Source: a virus. From it: a stretch of DNA of 27,061 nucleotides. The DNA lies in the IMG/VR virus record IMGVR_UViG_3300046009_010605, positions 1-27,061 of that record; one strand, 5' to 3'. Position 1 is the first letter of the stretch, and each line of letters begins with the position of its first letter. Both the position numbers and the translations under genes were made by a program. Of the stretch, positions 8,137 to 12,876 are shown piece after piece. Under the pieces are notes generated by a model. That model made no database searches. It saw only the letters and a program-made list of their open reading frames with translations, and had not been told where the DNA came from.

Positions 8137-8988
8137 ATGATCAAAACCATAGCCTATTTTCCTAAACAGTGTGCTCTAAACAGTGGTCCCGTAATGGAAG
8201 CCGTTTTGGATGTGTTTCAGGCTTCGGGTATTGACACCCAAGAAAACAGTCGCGACAGCGATGCTGCTGTGATTTGGTCAGTGCTGTGGAACGGACGCAT
8301 GCGACCCAATCAAGCAGTGTATCAACACTATCGCAATCTGGGCCGACCCGTGGTAATTCTGGATGTGGGAGCTCTGCATCGAGAATATACCTGGAAGGTC
8401 AGTGTGAACAATATCACTGCACAGGGCTACTACGGACATCATGATAATCTTGATCCAGATAGACCAAGACGTCTGGGTGTGAGTCTCGCAGAAAGATCGC
8501 AGGCAAGACCGGAAATCTTGGTAGCGGCACAGCATCTACGCAGTCAGCAACTTGAAGGTGTTGACCTGGAGTCTTGGATCACAGACGTGGTCACACATTT
8601 GAGACAGCACACAGATAGACCGGTGATAATTAGACCACATCCCAGATCTACCTTGGATTTTCAACGCCTACCACCCGGTACTACCATTGAATCGCCGCGC
8701 CGCATCATCAATACCTATGACAGTTTTGACATTGACTATGGATATCACGCCGTGGTCAACTACAACAGCGGTCCTGGCGTGCAGGCAGCCATAGCAGGAT
8801 CTAGAGTGATTGTGCATGAAACCAGTCTGGCACATCCAGTCAGCATCAACATTGATCAAATTGAAACAGTGACAGTGCCGGACCGTGTGAACTGGCTGAT
8901 TGAAATCTGTCATACCGAATACACACTGGAAGAAATCAAAAGAGGAAAATGGTTACCACGGATAGCACCGGCTTTAGAGACACAGTGA
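8137..8988 (+). CDS. GT-B/capsule-biosynthesis-like protein, paralog D
   Basis: This 283-residue protein starts at ATG 8137; an earlier ATG at 8104 lies inside the divergent gene and is unlikely. Blocks shared with paralog B (1934-2848) are 'DAAVIWSVLWNGR' at the position of B's 'DVAMIQGW', 'RPVVILDVGAL' against 'RRTLIVDSN', 'RPVIIRPHPRS' against 'RPIVVRGHPGD', 'NYNSGPGVQAAIAGSRVIV' against the matching NS-PG run, and a 'VPDRVNWL' tail. The separation from the other three copies by the minus-strand operon shows the cluster was split by an insertion or an inversion. Function is inferred as sugar transfer; no membrane segment is visible. Confidence 0.62.
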   Translation: MIKTIAYFPKQCALNSGPVMEAVLDVFQASGIDTQENSRDSDAAVIWSVLWNGRMRPNQAVYQHYRNLGRPVVILDVGALHREYTWKVSVNNITAQGYYGHHDNLDPDRPRRLGVSLAERSQARPEILVAAQHLRSQQLEGVDLESWITDVVTHLRQHTDRPVIIRPHPRSTLDFQRLPPGTTIESPRRIINTYDSFDIDYGYHAVVNYNSGPGVQAAIAGSRVIVHETSLAHPVSINIDQIETVTVPDRVNWLIEICHTEYTLEEIKRGKWLPRIAPALETQ

Positions 8989-9692
8989 TAGATTGCGGCT
9001 GTGTGATTCACGGCACAGCCTATGATTGGACCTATGTGGACAGACTCTACAACATGGTTCAACGCAACATCACTGGACCAATACGTTGGCATGTATGGAC
9101 TGAAGCCGAGCGTGAAGTGCCACCACACATGATCAAACATGCTCTAATTGACTGGCCACGGGTGAGAGGACCGCGACGAGCCTGGTGGTACAAAGTACAG
9201 ATGTTCAATTCCTATTTCCATACCGGCAATCTTTTGTATTTTGATCTTGACACAGTGATTGTGGGCAATCTAGATTGGATACGCAACATTGATCCCAACA
9301 AGTTTTGGGCCATTAGAGATTTTAGATACCTTCAACGACGACACAGCACCACCTATAACAGCAGTGTGATGTGGTTCAATGCGGCCAAATTTGACTATGT
9401 GTGGCAAGAATTTGATCGCCATCCTGTAGATGAAATATCCCGGCGCTATCCAGGTGATCAAGATTTTATCACTGCCACAGTGAAAATAGAACATCAAAGA
9501 TTTTTCCCTGATCACCTGTTCCAAAGTTTTCGCTGGCAGGCCCTAGACGGCGGATTTGATTTCCGGCGCAAAAAAGCAGTCAAACCCAAGAGCGGCGTGA
9601 CCATCAGTCCTGACGCTGCTGTGTTGGTGTTTCACGGATCGCCCAAACCACATGAAGTTCAGGACCCAATAATTCAGCAACTTTGGCAGTGA
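8985..9692 (+). CDS. GT8-like glycosyltransferase
   Basis: The frame could begin at ATG 8949, but GTG 8985 overlaps the previous TGA (GTGA), gives the natural first strand 'IDCGCVIHGTAYDW', and matches the coupling used throughout this island. From 8985 the product has 235 residues. The nucleotide-sugar/metal motif 'LLYFDLDTVIVGNL' places DxD near residues 87-89. 'YNSSVMWFNA' follows, and 'GDQDF' is the usual acceptor-side motif. The tail 'VLVFHGSPKPHEV' contains the H-G-x-P-K histidine of GT8-like enzymes. An AGAGGA at 8941-8946 sits only two bases before ATG 8949, which is poor spacing. It closes the sugar region. Confidence 0.76.
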   Translation: MIDCGCVIHGTAYDWTYVDRLYNMVQRNITGPIRWHVWTEAEREVPPHMIKHALIDWPRVRGPRRAWWYKVQMFNSYFHTGNLLYFDLDTVIVGNLDWIRNIDPNKFWAIRDFRYLQRRHSTTYNSSVMWFNAAKFDYVWQEFDRHPVDEISRRYPGDQDFITATVKIEHQRFFPDHLFQSFRWQALDGGFDFRRKKAVKPKSGVTISPDAAVLVFHGSPKPHEVQDPIIQQLWQ

Positions 9693-9696
9693 CTGG

Positions 9697-9725
9697 TTGA
9701 CCAAAATTCCCCAATCATATACAAT
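9697..9725 (+). promoter_or_regulatory. sigma70-type promoter P1
   Basis: TTGACC at 9697-9702, 17-base spacer, TACAAT at 9720-9725. The leader ends in a GAGGGAG ribosome site at 9744-9750, six bases before ATG 9757. It lies in the short gap after the sugar island and starts the small-gene block. Confidence 0.75.
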
Positions 9726-9756
9726 AGCGGTACTGTGAACTTTGAGGGAGTCGACA

Positions 9757-10038
9757 ATGTCGCAACTTTCTATTCAGGATGTTAATTCAGCAATCATGTT
9801 TGGTTCGTTTACAAACGAGCAACTTTCTAGCATTGCAGATGCTATCAAGTATCGTCGCAGTCAAATTAACAAAGAAACAAAACGAGCACTGATGCCAGGA
9901 GATGTTGTTCAATTCACGCATCCACGTACCGGGCGCACACATCAAGGAAATGTTGTTAAAATCAACATAAAAAATGTCAAGGTGCGTGAGAACAATACCA
10001 CCTGGAACGTGCCTGCTAATATGTTAACAGTTGCATAA
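9757..10038 (+). CDS. small phage protein with SH3-like C-terminal half, function unknown
   Basis: The product has 93 residues. ATG 9757 is chosen because GAGGGAG lies six bases upstream; a TTG at 9742 would remove that site. The first half looks helical ('QDVNSAIMFGSFTNEQLSSI'). The second half has 'MPGDVVQFTHPRTGRTHQGNV' followed by 'KINIKNVKVRE' and 'WNVPANML', short alternating strands with a G-D-V start as in small KOW/SH3-like barrels that often bind nucleic acid. That fold suggestion is inference. It is first in a run of separately promoted small genes, an arrangement usual for phage early host-takeover functions. Confidence 0.7.
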   Translation: MSQLSIQDVNSAIMFGSFTNEQLSSIADAIKYRRSQINKETKRALMPGDVVQFTHPRTGRTHQGNVVKINIKNVKVRENNTTWNVPANMLTVA

Positions 10039-10066
10039 TCAGCAACTGTTGCTGATCTAGCAACAG
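10028..10066 (+). repeat. overlapping hairpins upstream of P2
   Basis: Two mutually exclusive stems are visible: CAGTTGC (10028-10034) with GCAACTG (10042-10048), and CTGTTGCT (10046-10053) with AGCAACAG (10059-10066) around a GATCT loop. The second sits 7 bases before the -35 box of P2. There is no T-run, so a classical intrinsic terminator is not supported. The GTTGCT/AGCAAC core recurs at 11795 and 12799. Confidence 0.6.
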
Positions 10067-10073
10067 ATCGCGG

Positions 10074-10102
10074 TTGACCAAAAAGAGCCCATTTGCTATA
10101 AT
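10074..10102 (+). promoter_or_regulatory. sigma70-type promoter P2
   Basis: TTGACC at 10074-10079, exact 17-base spacer, perfect TATAAT at 10097-10102 preceded by TGC (extended -10). The leader carries GGTACAGTAA and AAGGAG (10121-10126), eight bases before ATG 10135. Confidence 0.85.
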
Positions 10103-10134
10103 ATTGGTACAGTAACTAATAAGGAGCATACGCA

Positions 10135-10434
10135 ATGAGCAAGCTTACCGAATATACCCTAGAAATTTACAAAGCAGATAAGCGAGTTAAAAAAGCCGAT
10201 CGTTATGGTAAGAGTAAGCCAGGTCTGCGTTTTTATCAAGTAATGGACTTTGATCCTGTTACTAAGGATTACATTGAAACAGTAGCAGAGCAAAAGCGTA
10301 AACTGGGTTTTGTTGTAGAAGTTTTTGAAACTTTTGTAACCCGTAAGAACATGATGTCGGGCAAAGAGTATCAGGAGCGTTATGATACTCCGTACTATTG
10401 CTCACCGTCTAGCGAAACTTTTTGGAGCGCATAA
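10135..10434 (+). CDS. hypothetical small phage protein
   Basis: This 99-residue protein starts at ATG 10135, supported by AAGGAG at 10121-10126 and promoter P2. It is rich in lysine and tyrosine ('YKADKRVKKADRYGKSK'), has a short strand region 'GLRFYQVMDFD' and ends in 'PYYCSPSSETFWSA'. No domain is recognised, and no signal peptide or membrane segment is present. It has its own promoter and the next gene has another, so it is a single-gene unit. The charge suggests a soluble protein; nothing more can be said from the sequence. Confidence 0.75.
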   Translation: MSKLTEYTLEIYKADKRVKKADRYGKSKPGLRFYQVMDFDPVTKDYIETVAEQKRKLGFVVEVFETFVTRKNMMSGKEYQERYDTPYYCSPSSETFWSA

Positions 10435-10439
10435 ATTGG

Positions 10440-10468
10440 TTGACCATAATTCTCCATTTTGCTATACT
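10440..10468 (+). promoter_or_regulatory. sigma70-type promoter P3
   Basis: TTGACC at 10440-10445, 17-base spacer, TATACT at 10463-10468 with TGC in front (extended -10). AAGGAG follows at 10492-10497, six bases before ATG 10504. It probably drives several genes up to about 11796, since no further promoter of this class is seen until 11816. Confidence 0.82.
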
Positions 10469-10503
10469 ATTGAAACTTAGACAAAACACAAAAGGAGAGC
10501 AAC

Positions 10504-10725
10504 ATGGCAACAACCATCACCGTAGCACAAATGATTCAGGCACTGCAAGCTCTGCCTCCAGAGGCTCAGCTGGTAATGACCGAGAGCGGTTACTACTCCG
10601 GCTCAGAGTTCGCAGAGATCCAGCTGCCTGAAGCCTACACCACAGAGGCACGGGAGTACGACTATCATGGTGTCCCCAAGGGCACCGTGGTCTACTCAAT
10701 CGGTCACAGCCACCAGTCTTATTGA
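10504..10725 (+). CDS. hypothetical small phage protein
   Basis: This 73-residue protein starts at ATG 10504 with AAGGAG six bases upstream. The N-terminal block 'TVAQMIQALQALPPEAQLVM' resembles the opening of many small phage proteins of the 'T-V-x-E-L-I-x-x-L-x-x-L-P-P-D-A-x-V' type, which begin with a helix and a strand. The rest is acidic and tyrosine-rich ('ESGYYSGSEFAEI'). GC at this gene is higher than in the one before it. No function can be assigned. First gene of the P3 unit. Confidence 0.75.
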   Translation: MATTITVAQMIQALQALPPEAQLVMTESGYYSGSEFAEIQLPEAYTTEAREYDYHGVPKGTVVYSIGHSHQSY

Positions 10726-10737
10726 TAGGAGAACATC

Positions 10738-10911
10738 ATGTCCAAGATCGAAAAACAAATTTTCACATTGGCACAAGAAATGGGCGACCCATATGGCTTT
10801 GGATCTGACACTGCTGACTACATTGCCTGTGAACTCCAGATATCTACCGATGAGGTTGTTGAAGTTTTTGACAAATATACTCGTGCTGCCTGGAAAACCG
10901 TTGAAGTCTAA
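10738..10911 (+). CDS. hypothetical 57-residue protein
   Basis: A short frame from ATG 10738 to TAA 10909-10911 with AGGAG at about 10728-10732 upstream. The product begins MSKIEKQIFTLAQEMG and ends 'FDKYTRAAWKTVEV'; the middle has 'DTADYIACELQISTDEV'. It looks like a small helical, acidic protein, perhaps with a helix-turn-helix-like spacing ('YIACELQISTDEVVEVFDK'), though this is only a shape impression. It lies 12 bases after the previous gene and in the same P3 unit. Confidence 0.65.
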   Translation: MSKIEKQIFTLAQEMGDPYGFGSDTADYIACELQISTDEVVEVFDKYTRAAWKTVEV

Positions 10912-10935
10912 CATTTGATCAAAAAGGATTTTGAC

Positions 10936-11139
10936 ATGGGCTATGCCGTACTAGGTGAGCGCGATGCACGTTGGCAACCGCGCCGGGGTCTTGAAGGTCC
11001 GTTCTTCTTTGCCACTGGTCGTGTGCTTTACTACGATGTCAAGGAAGGCGAGTATTGGGATCCGCTGACCGATTTCTACGTGCCTGCTGACGAGGTGGCT
11101 CTGCTTCACAACGAGTTGGCTCGCATGCTGTCTAAATAA
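10936..11139 (+). CDS. hypothetical small phage protein
   Basis: This 67-residue protein starts at ATG 10936, with AAGGAT about 8 bases upstream. A TTG at 10915 would make it 74 residues but has no ribosome site. Notable are 'RWQPRRGLEGPFFFATGRV', 'YYDVKEGEYWDP' and a helical C-terminus 'ADEVALLHNELARML'. No family is recognised. Part of the P3 small-gene unit; the gap to the next gene is 12 bases and holds its AGGAG. Confidence 0.7.
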   Translation: MGYAVLGERDARWQPRRGLEGPFFFATGRVLYYDVKEGEYWDPLTDFYVPADEVALLHNELARMLSK

Positions 11140-11151
11140 CAGGAGATTGAA

Positions 11152-11325
11152 ATGATTAACAAAGAGTTCTTATTGATTTTATTGGCCATAGCCATAGGTG
11201 TATTTCTGGCTCTGGCTTATTACCCCAGCGATCAACGCACAATTGATTGCAGCATCGCGGAAATAAGCCCGGACTATACCAATGAGATGAAAGAAGCCTG
11301 CAGAAAAGAAAGGATGGCACGATGA
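11152..11325 (+). CDS. small single-pass membrane protein
   Basis: This 57-residue frame runs from ATG 11152 to TGA 11323-11325, with AGGAG about 7 bases upstream. Residues 6-23 ('FLLILLAIAIGVFLALAY') form one strong hydrophobic segment right after a short N-terminus MINKE. The tail is hydrophilic and contains two cysteines ('DCSIAEI' and 'EACRKERMAR'). It could be a signal anchor with a periplasmic tail or a lipid-free export signal; the two cysteines would suit a periplasmic disulfide. Role unknown, possibly lysis or superinfection exclusion by size and shape only. The stop overlaps the next start by ATGA. Confidence 0.68.
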   Translation: MINKEFLLILLAIAIGVFLALAYYPSDQRTIDCSIAEISPDYTNEMKEACRKERMAR

Positions 11326-11579
11326 ATGATTTAGTCAATAAATTGAAGTCACAATGTATTGACACTTACCAGGTGGACAGTTTTAATACCGAGAAGTTCG
11401 CAGAACTCATTGCTAGAGAGTGCGCCCAAGTGTGCATGAGCCGCGCTGACCGTAACGCCATACTCACACTGTTTGGTCTGCCTGTGCCCAGTGATGTCAA
11501 GTATCCAGCGCCGCCGGTGAAAAACAGTGTTGAAAGTCAATATCATCGGGACCTACAAATTCCTGGAGGTCGTGGGTGA
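11322..11579 (+). CDS. conserved small phage protein, function unknown
   Basis: This 85-residue protein starts at ATG 11322 in an ATGA overlap with the membrane-protein gene. The segment 'FNTEKFAELIARECAQVCM' (EKFAELI-REC) is a phrase common in small proteins of tailed phages. The C-terminal third is proline-rich ('PVPSDVKYPAPPVKN') and likely unstructured. Three cysteines are present but not in a metal-binding spacing. Coupled translation with 11152 suggests the two are made together. No function is known to me. Confidence 0.7.
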   Translation: MNDLVNKLKSQCIDTYQVDSFNTEKFAELIARECAQVCMSRADRNAILTLFGLPVPSDVKYPAPPVKNSVESQYHRDLQIPGGRG

Positions 11580-11613
11580 TTGTCACAGTTGACTGTGTGA
11601 GTGGGAGACAGAC

Positions 11614-11796
11614 ATGGAAATCATTGTTTGGATACTGAGTGTACAGTTGTGGACCGAAACAGACAAAATCAAATTTGTCTACAACAAGGAATATGCCACA
11701 TACGAGCAGTGCATGGAAGCCCGAGAAACCTGGGCAGCCAAGGAGTTCCGATCTTTTTGTTTGATCAAATACAAATCGCCCGCTGCGGCAAAATAA
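11614..11796 (+). CDS. conserved small phage protein, function unknown
   Basis: This 60-residue protein starts at ATG 11614, preceded by GGGAGA. It begins 'MEIIVWILSVQLWT', a short hydrophobic stretch that could be a weak signal or a buried strand, followed by 'FVYNKEYATYEQCMEARETW', the 'F-x-T-Y-x-x-C-x-x-A' phrase seen in many small phage proteins, and a second cysteine in 'RSFCLIKY'. The two cysteines could pair after export. An overlapping frame starting at 11601 is rejected. It ends just before the hairpin at 11795. Confidence 0.68.
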   Translation: MEIIVWILSVQLWTETDKIKFVYNKEYATYEQCMEARETWAAKEFRSFCLIKYKSPAAAK

Positions 11797-11817
11797 TGTT
11801 GCTGAATCAGCAACATT
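11795..11817 (+). repeat. perfect 11-bp inverted repeat before P4
   Basis: AATGTTGCTGA and TCAGCAACATT flank a single central A. It begins at the stop codon of the previous gene and its right arm overlaps the -35 box of P4 (11816). The core is the same GTTGCT/AGCAAC as at 10046 and 12799. No T-run follows. Confidence 0.7.
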
Positions 11818-11844
11818 GACTGAAATTCTCTGTTGTGCTAATAT
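11816..11844 (+). promoter_or_regulatory. sigma70-type promoter P4 (weaker)
   Basis: TTGACT at 11816-11821, 17-base spacer, TAATAT at 11839-11844 preceded by TGC. GGGAGG lies about 5 bases before ATG 11867. Confidence 0.6.
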
Positions 11845-11866
11845 ATGTTTCTTGACGGGAGGCACT

Positions 11867-11980
11867 ATGCAAACTCTGCGTGAATTGGTGGTTTGGACAG
11901 CAACCGGTGCAGCAATAGGCGCAACTGTTGCTGTTTTGCTATTGGCCGGGAATCATCTAGCCCAGGTCCTGCTGACTTGA
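11867..11980 (+). CDS. 37-residue membrane peptide
   Basis: A very short frame from ATG 11867 to TGA 11978-11980 with a strong GGGAGG ribosome site and its own promoter P4. After 'MQTLRELVVWTATG' comes an Ala/Gly/Val/Leu-rich segment 'AAIGATVAVLLLAGNHLAQ' that would span a membrane once. The stop overlaps the -35 box of P5. Its separate promoter and good ribosome site argue that it is a real gene although it is too short for similarity to say anything. Possible roles by shape are membrane-potential or lysis effects; none is shown. Confidence 0.6.
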   Translation: MQTLRELVVWTATGAAIGATVAVLLLAGNHLAQVLLT

Positions 11981-12005
11981 CCAAAAATCCCTGATGCTGT
12001 AAAAT
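11977..12005 (+). promoter_or_regulatory. sigma70-type promoter P5
   Basis: TTGACC at 11977-11982, 17-base spacer, TAAAAT at 12000-12005. The leader repeats GGTACAGTAA as in P2 and has AAGGAG at 12024-12029, five bases before ATG 12035. Confidence 0.8.
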
Positions 12006-12034
12006 AGTGGTACAGTAAACAACAAGGAGCAAGC

Positions 12035-12268
12035 ATGTTAGAAGTCACAGAATTCCGGGGTCGTGTTTACAATCGACGTCATGGTGGTGCGTTTGATCGC
12101 GGCAGCGCAGACAGTTACTATCGCAGACCGCGCGACCCGCACTATTATGAAGGCGGTACTGGTACCAGCGCCAAAGTCATACCAGAACCAGGCAGTCGTG
12201 AATACATGGACTACATGGCCGGCTATGAGTACAACGAGCTGCAAGGCGACTTCAAAAACTGGGATTGA
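12035..12268 (+). CDS. conserved small phage protein (RHGG-FDRGSADSYYRR type)
   Basis: This 77-residue protein starts at ATG 12035 after a good AAGGAG. It contains 'NRRHGGAFDRGSADSYYRR' followed by 'PRDPHYYEGGTG' and ends 'YMDYMAGYEYNELQGDFKNWD'. I recognise the general type, 'FDRGSADSYY-R...PH-Y...G...Y-AGY', as one found in many unrelated tailed phages, always as an uncharacterised small protein. It is rich in Arg, Tyr and Gly with no membrane segment. First gene of the P5 unit, with two or three small genes following without their own promoter. Confidence 0.75.
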   Translation: MLEVTEFRGRVYNRRHGGAFDRGSADSYYRRPRDPHYYEGGTGTSAKVIPEPGSREYMDYMAGYEYNELQGDFKNWD

Positions 12269-12270
12269 TC

Positions 12271-12468
12271 ATGGACCGACCCAACTACAGTCAACACCAA
12301 TATACCGTGCGATACACACTGAATCGCAAACGCCAGATCCGTGAGGCAATAGATGATCTATTGACAGAGCTGCATCAGGCACAATTGGACATGATTGATC
12401 AGGCCGTGGATCACAGCGACCTGCGTCAAGCCCGTGGACTCATTGACTACATCAGGGGACTGAAATAA
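12271..12468 (+). CDS. hypothetical small helical protein
   Basis: This 65-residue protein starts at ATG 12271, two bases after the previous stop; a TTG at 12265 is possible. After 'YTVRYTLNRKRQ' the rest reads as two amphipathic helices ('IREAIDDLLTELHQAQLDMI' and 'DLRQARGLIDYIRGLK'). No family is recognised. Its TAA shares a base with the next ATG (TAATG), so translation re-initiation is likely. Confidence 0.65.
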   Translation: MDRPNYSQHQYTVRYTLNRKRQIREAIDDLLTELHQAQLDMIDQAVDHSDLRQARGLIDYIRGLK

Positions 12469-12626
12469 TGGATACATTTCTGATTCAAATTGAACACGAT
12501 CCGGTGGCGGGTTCCTACATGGCCTGCTACAGCAACGGTGCCAATGTGATGTTGGCAGCTGGCTCCTACCAAGATGCGGTGCTGGAAGCCGACATGCTGG
12601 ATCCTGCAGAATATGACTGCGCCTAG
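12468..12626 (+). CDS. hypothetical 52-residue protein
   Basis: A short frame from ATG 12468 to TAG 12624-12626, overlapping the previous TAA by one base. The product opens 'MDTFLIQIEHDPVAGSYMA' and continues with a small-residue stretch 'NGANVMLAAGSYQDAVLEAD'. The pattern of an initial strand, an acidic turn and a later helix is similar to small HicB-like or antitoxin-like folds, but it is too short to claim that. It overlaps the following zinc-ribbon gene by 14 bases. Confidence 0.55.
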   Translation: MDTFLIQIEHDPVAGSYMACYSNGANVMLAAGSYQDAVLEADMLDPAEYDCA

Positions 12627-12834
12627 ACCTTGTTCGGTGGACTTGGGCACTGCTCAGTTGGCAGCAGCCCAGGGTCCGTGGGGGCCGCCCATGTCGCTGT
12701 ATACCTGCACAGGGTGTGGGTTTGTTGGCTTTGACACTCAGTTGTATTTTTACAACACCCCTGCAGACCGCTGTATTTGGTGCAGAAAATACCCCAAAGT
12801 TGCTAAAAAAGCAACAGTTGACAAAAAAGACTAG
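12613..12834 (+). CDS. small zinc-ribbon-like protein
   Basis: The frame from ATG 12613 gives 73 residues; ATG 12574 and ATG 12691 are other possible starts. Two cysteine pairs, 'YTCTGCGF' and 'DRCIWCRKY', are spaced about 22 residues apart and form a plausible four-cysteine zinc-binding site. The N-terminal part has a Pro/Gly-rich linker ('AQGPWGPPMS'), and the tail is lysine-rich ('VAKKATVDKKD'). Such ribbons in small phage proteins often bind nucleic acid or RNA polymerase, which here is only a suggestion. The last codons contain the hairpin at 12799 and the -35 box of P6. Confidence 0.6.
   Translation: MTAPRPCSVDLGTAQLAAAQGPWGPPMSLYTCTGCGFVGFDTQLYFYNTPADRCIWCRKYPKVAKKATVDKKD
12799..12815 (+). 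repeat. GTTGCT/AGCAAC hairpin before P6
   Basis: GTTGCT (12799-12804) and AGCAAC (12810-12815) with an AAAAA loop, two bases before the -35 box of P6 and inside the end of the zinc-ribbon gene. This is the third copy of the same core before a promoter in this block. Confidence 0.6.
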
Positions 12835-12846
12835 ATCCCATATAAT
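12818..12846 (+). promoter_or_regulatory. consensus sigma70 promoter P6
   Basis: Perfect TTGACA (12818-12823), 17-base spacer and perfect TATAAT (12841-12846). AAGGAG at 12866-12871, five bases before ATG 12877. It is the strongest match in the block, placed before the AAA+ ATPase gene. Confidence 0.9.
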
Positions 12847-12876
12847 AATGACATAACGTAAAAACAAGGAGCAAAA

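Noticed and set aside
8949-8984. Longer start (ATG 8949) for the GT8-like gene
   Set aside because: It would add 12 residues encoded inside the upstream gene and its ribosome site is only two bases away; GTG 8985 matches the coupling pattern. Not fully excluded.
10422-10631. Plus-strand frame overlapping P3 and the gene at 10504
   Set aside because: It runs through a promoter and its leader and overlaps a gene with a proper ribosome site.
11587-11602. TTGACT and a CACAGT/ACTGTG inverted repeat before the gene at 11614
   Set aside because: No -10 box follows at a usable distance, so it was not called a promoter; the six-base arms are too short to stand as a separate element.
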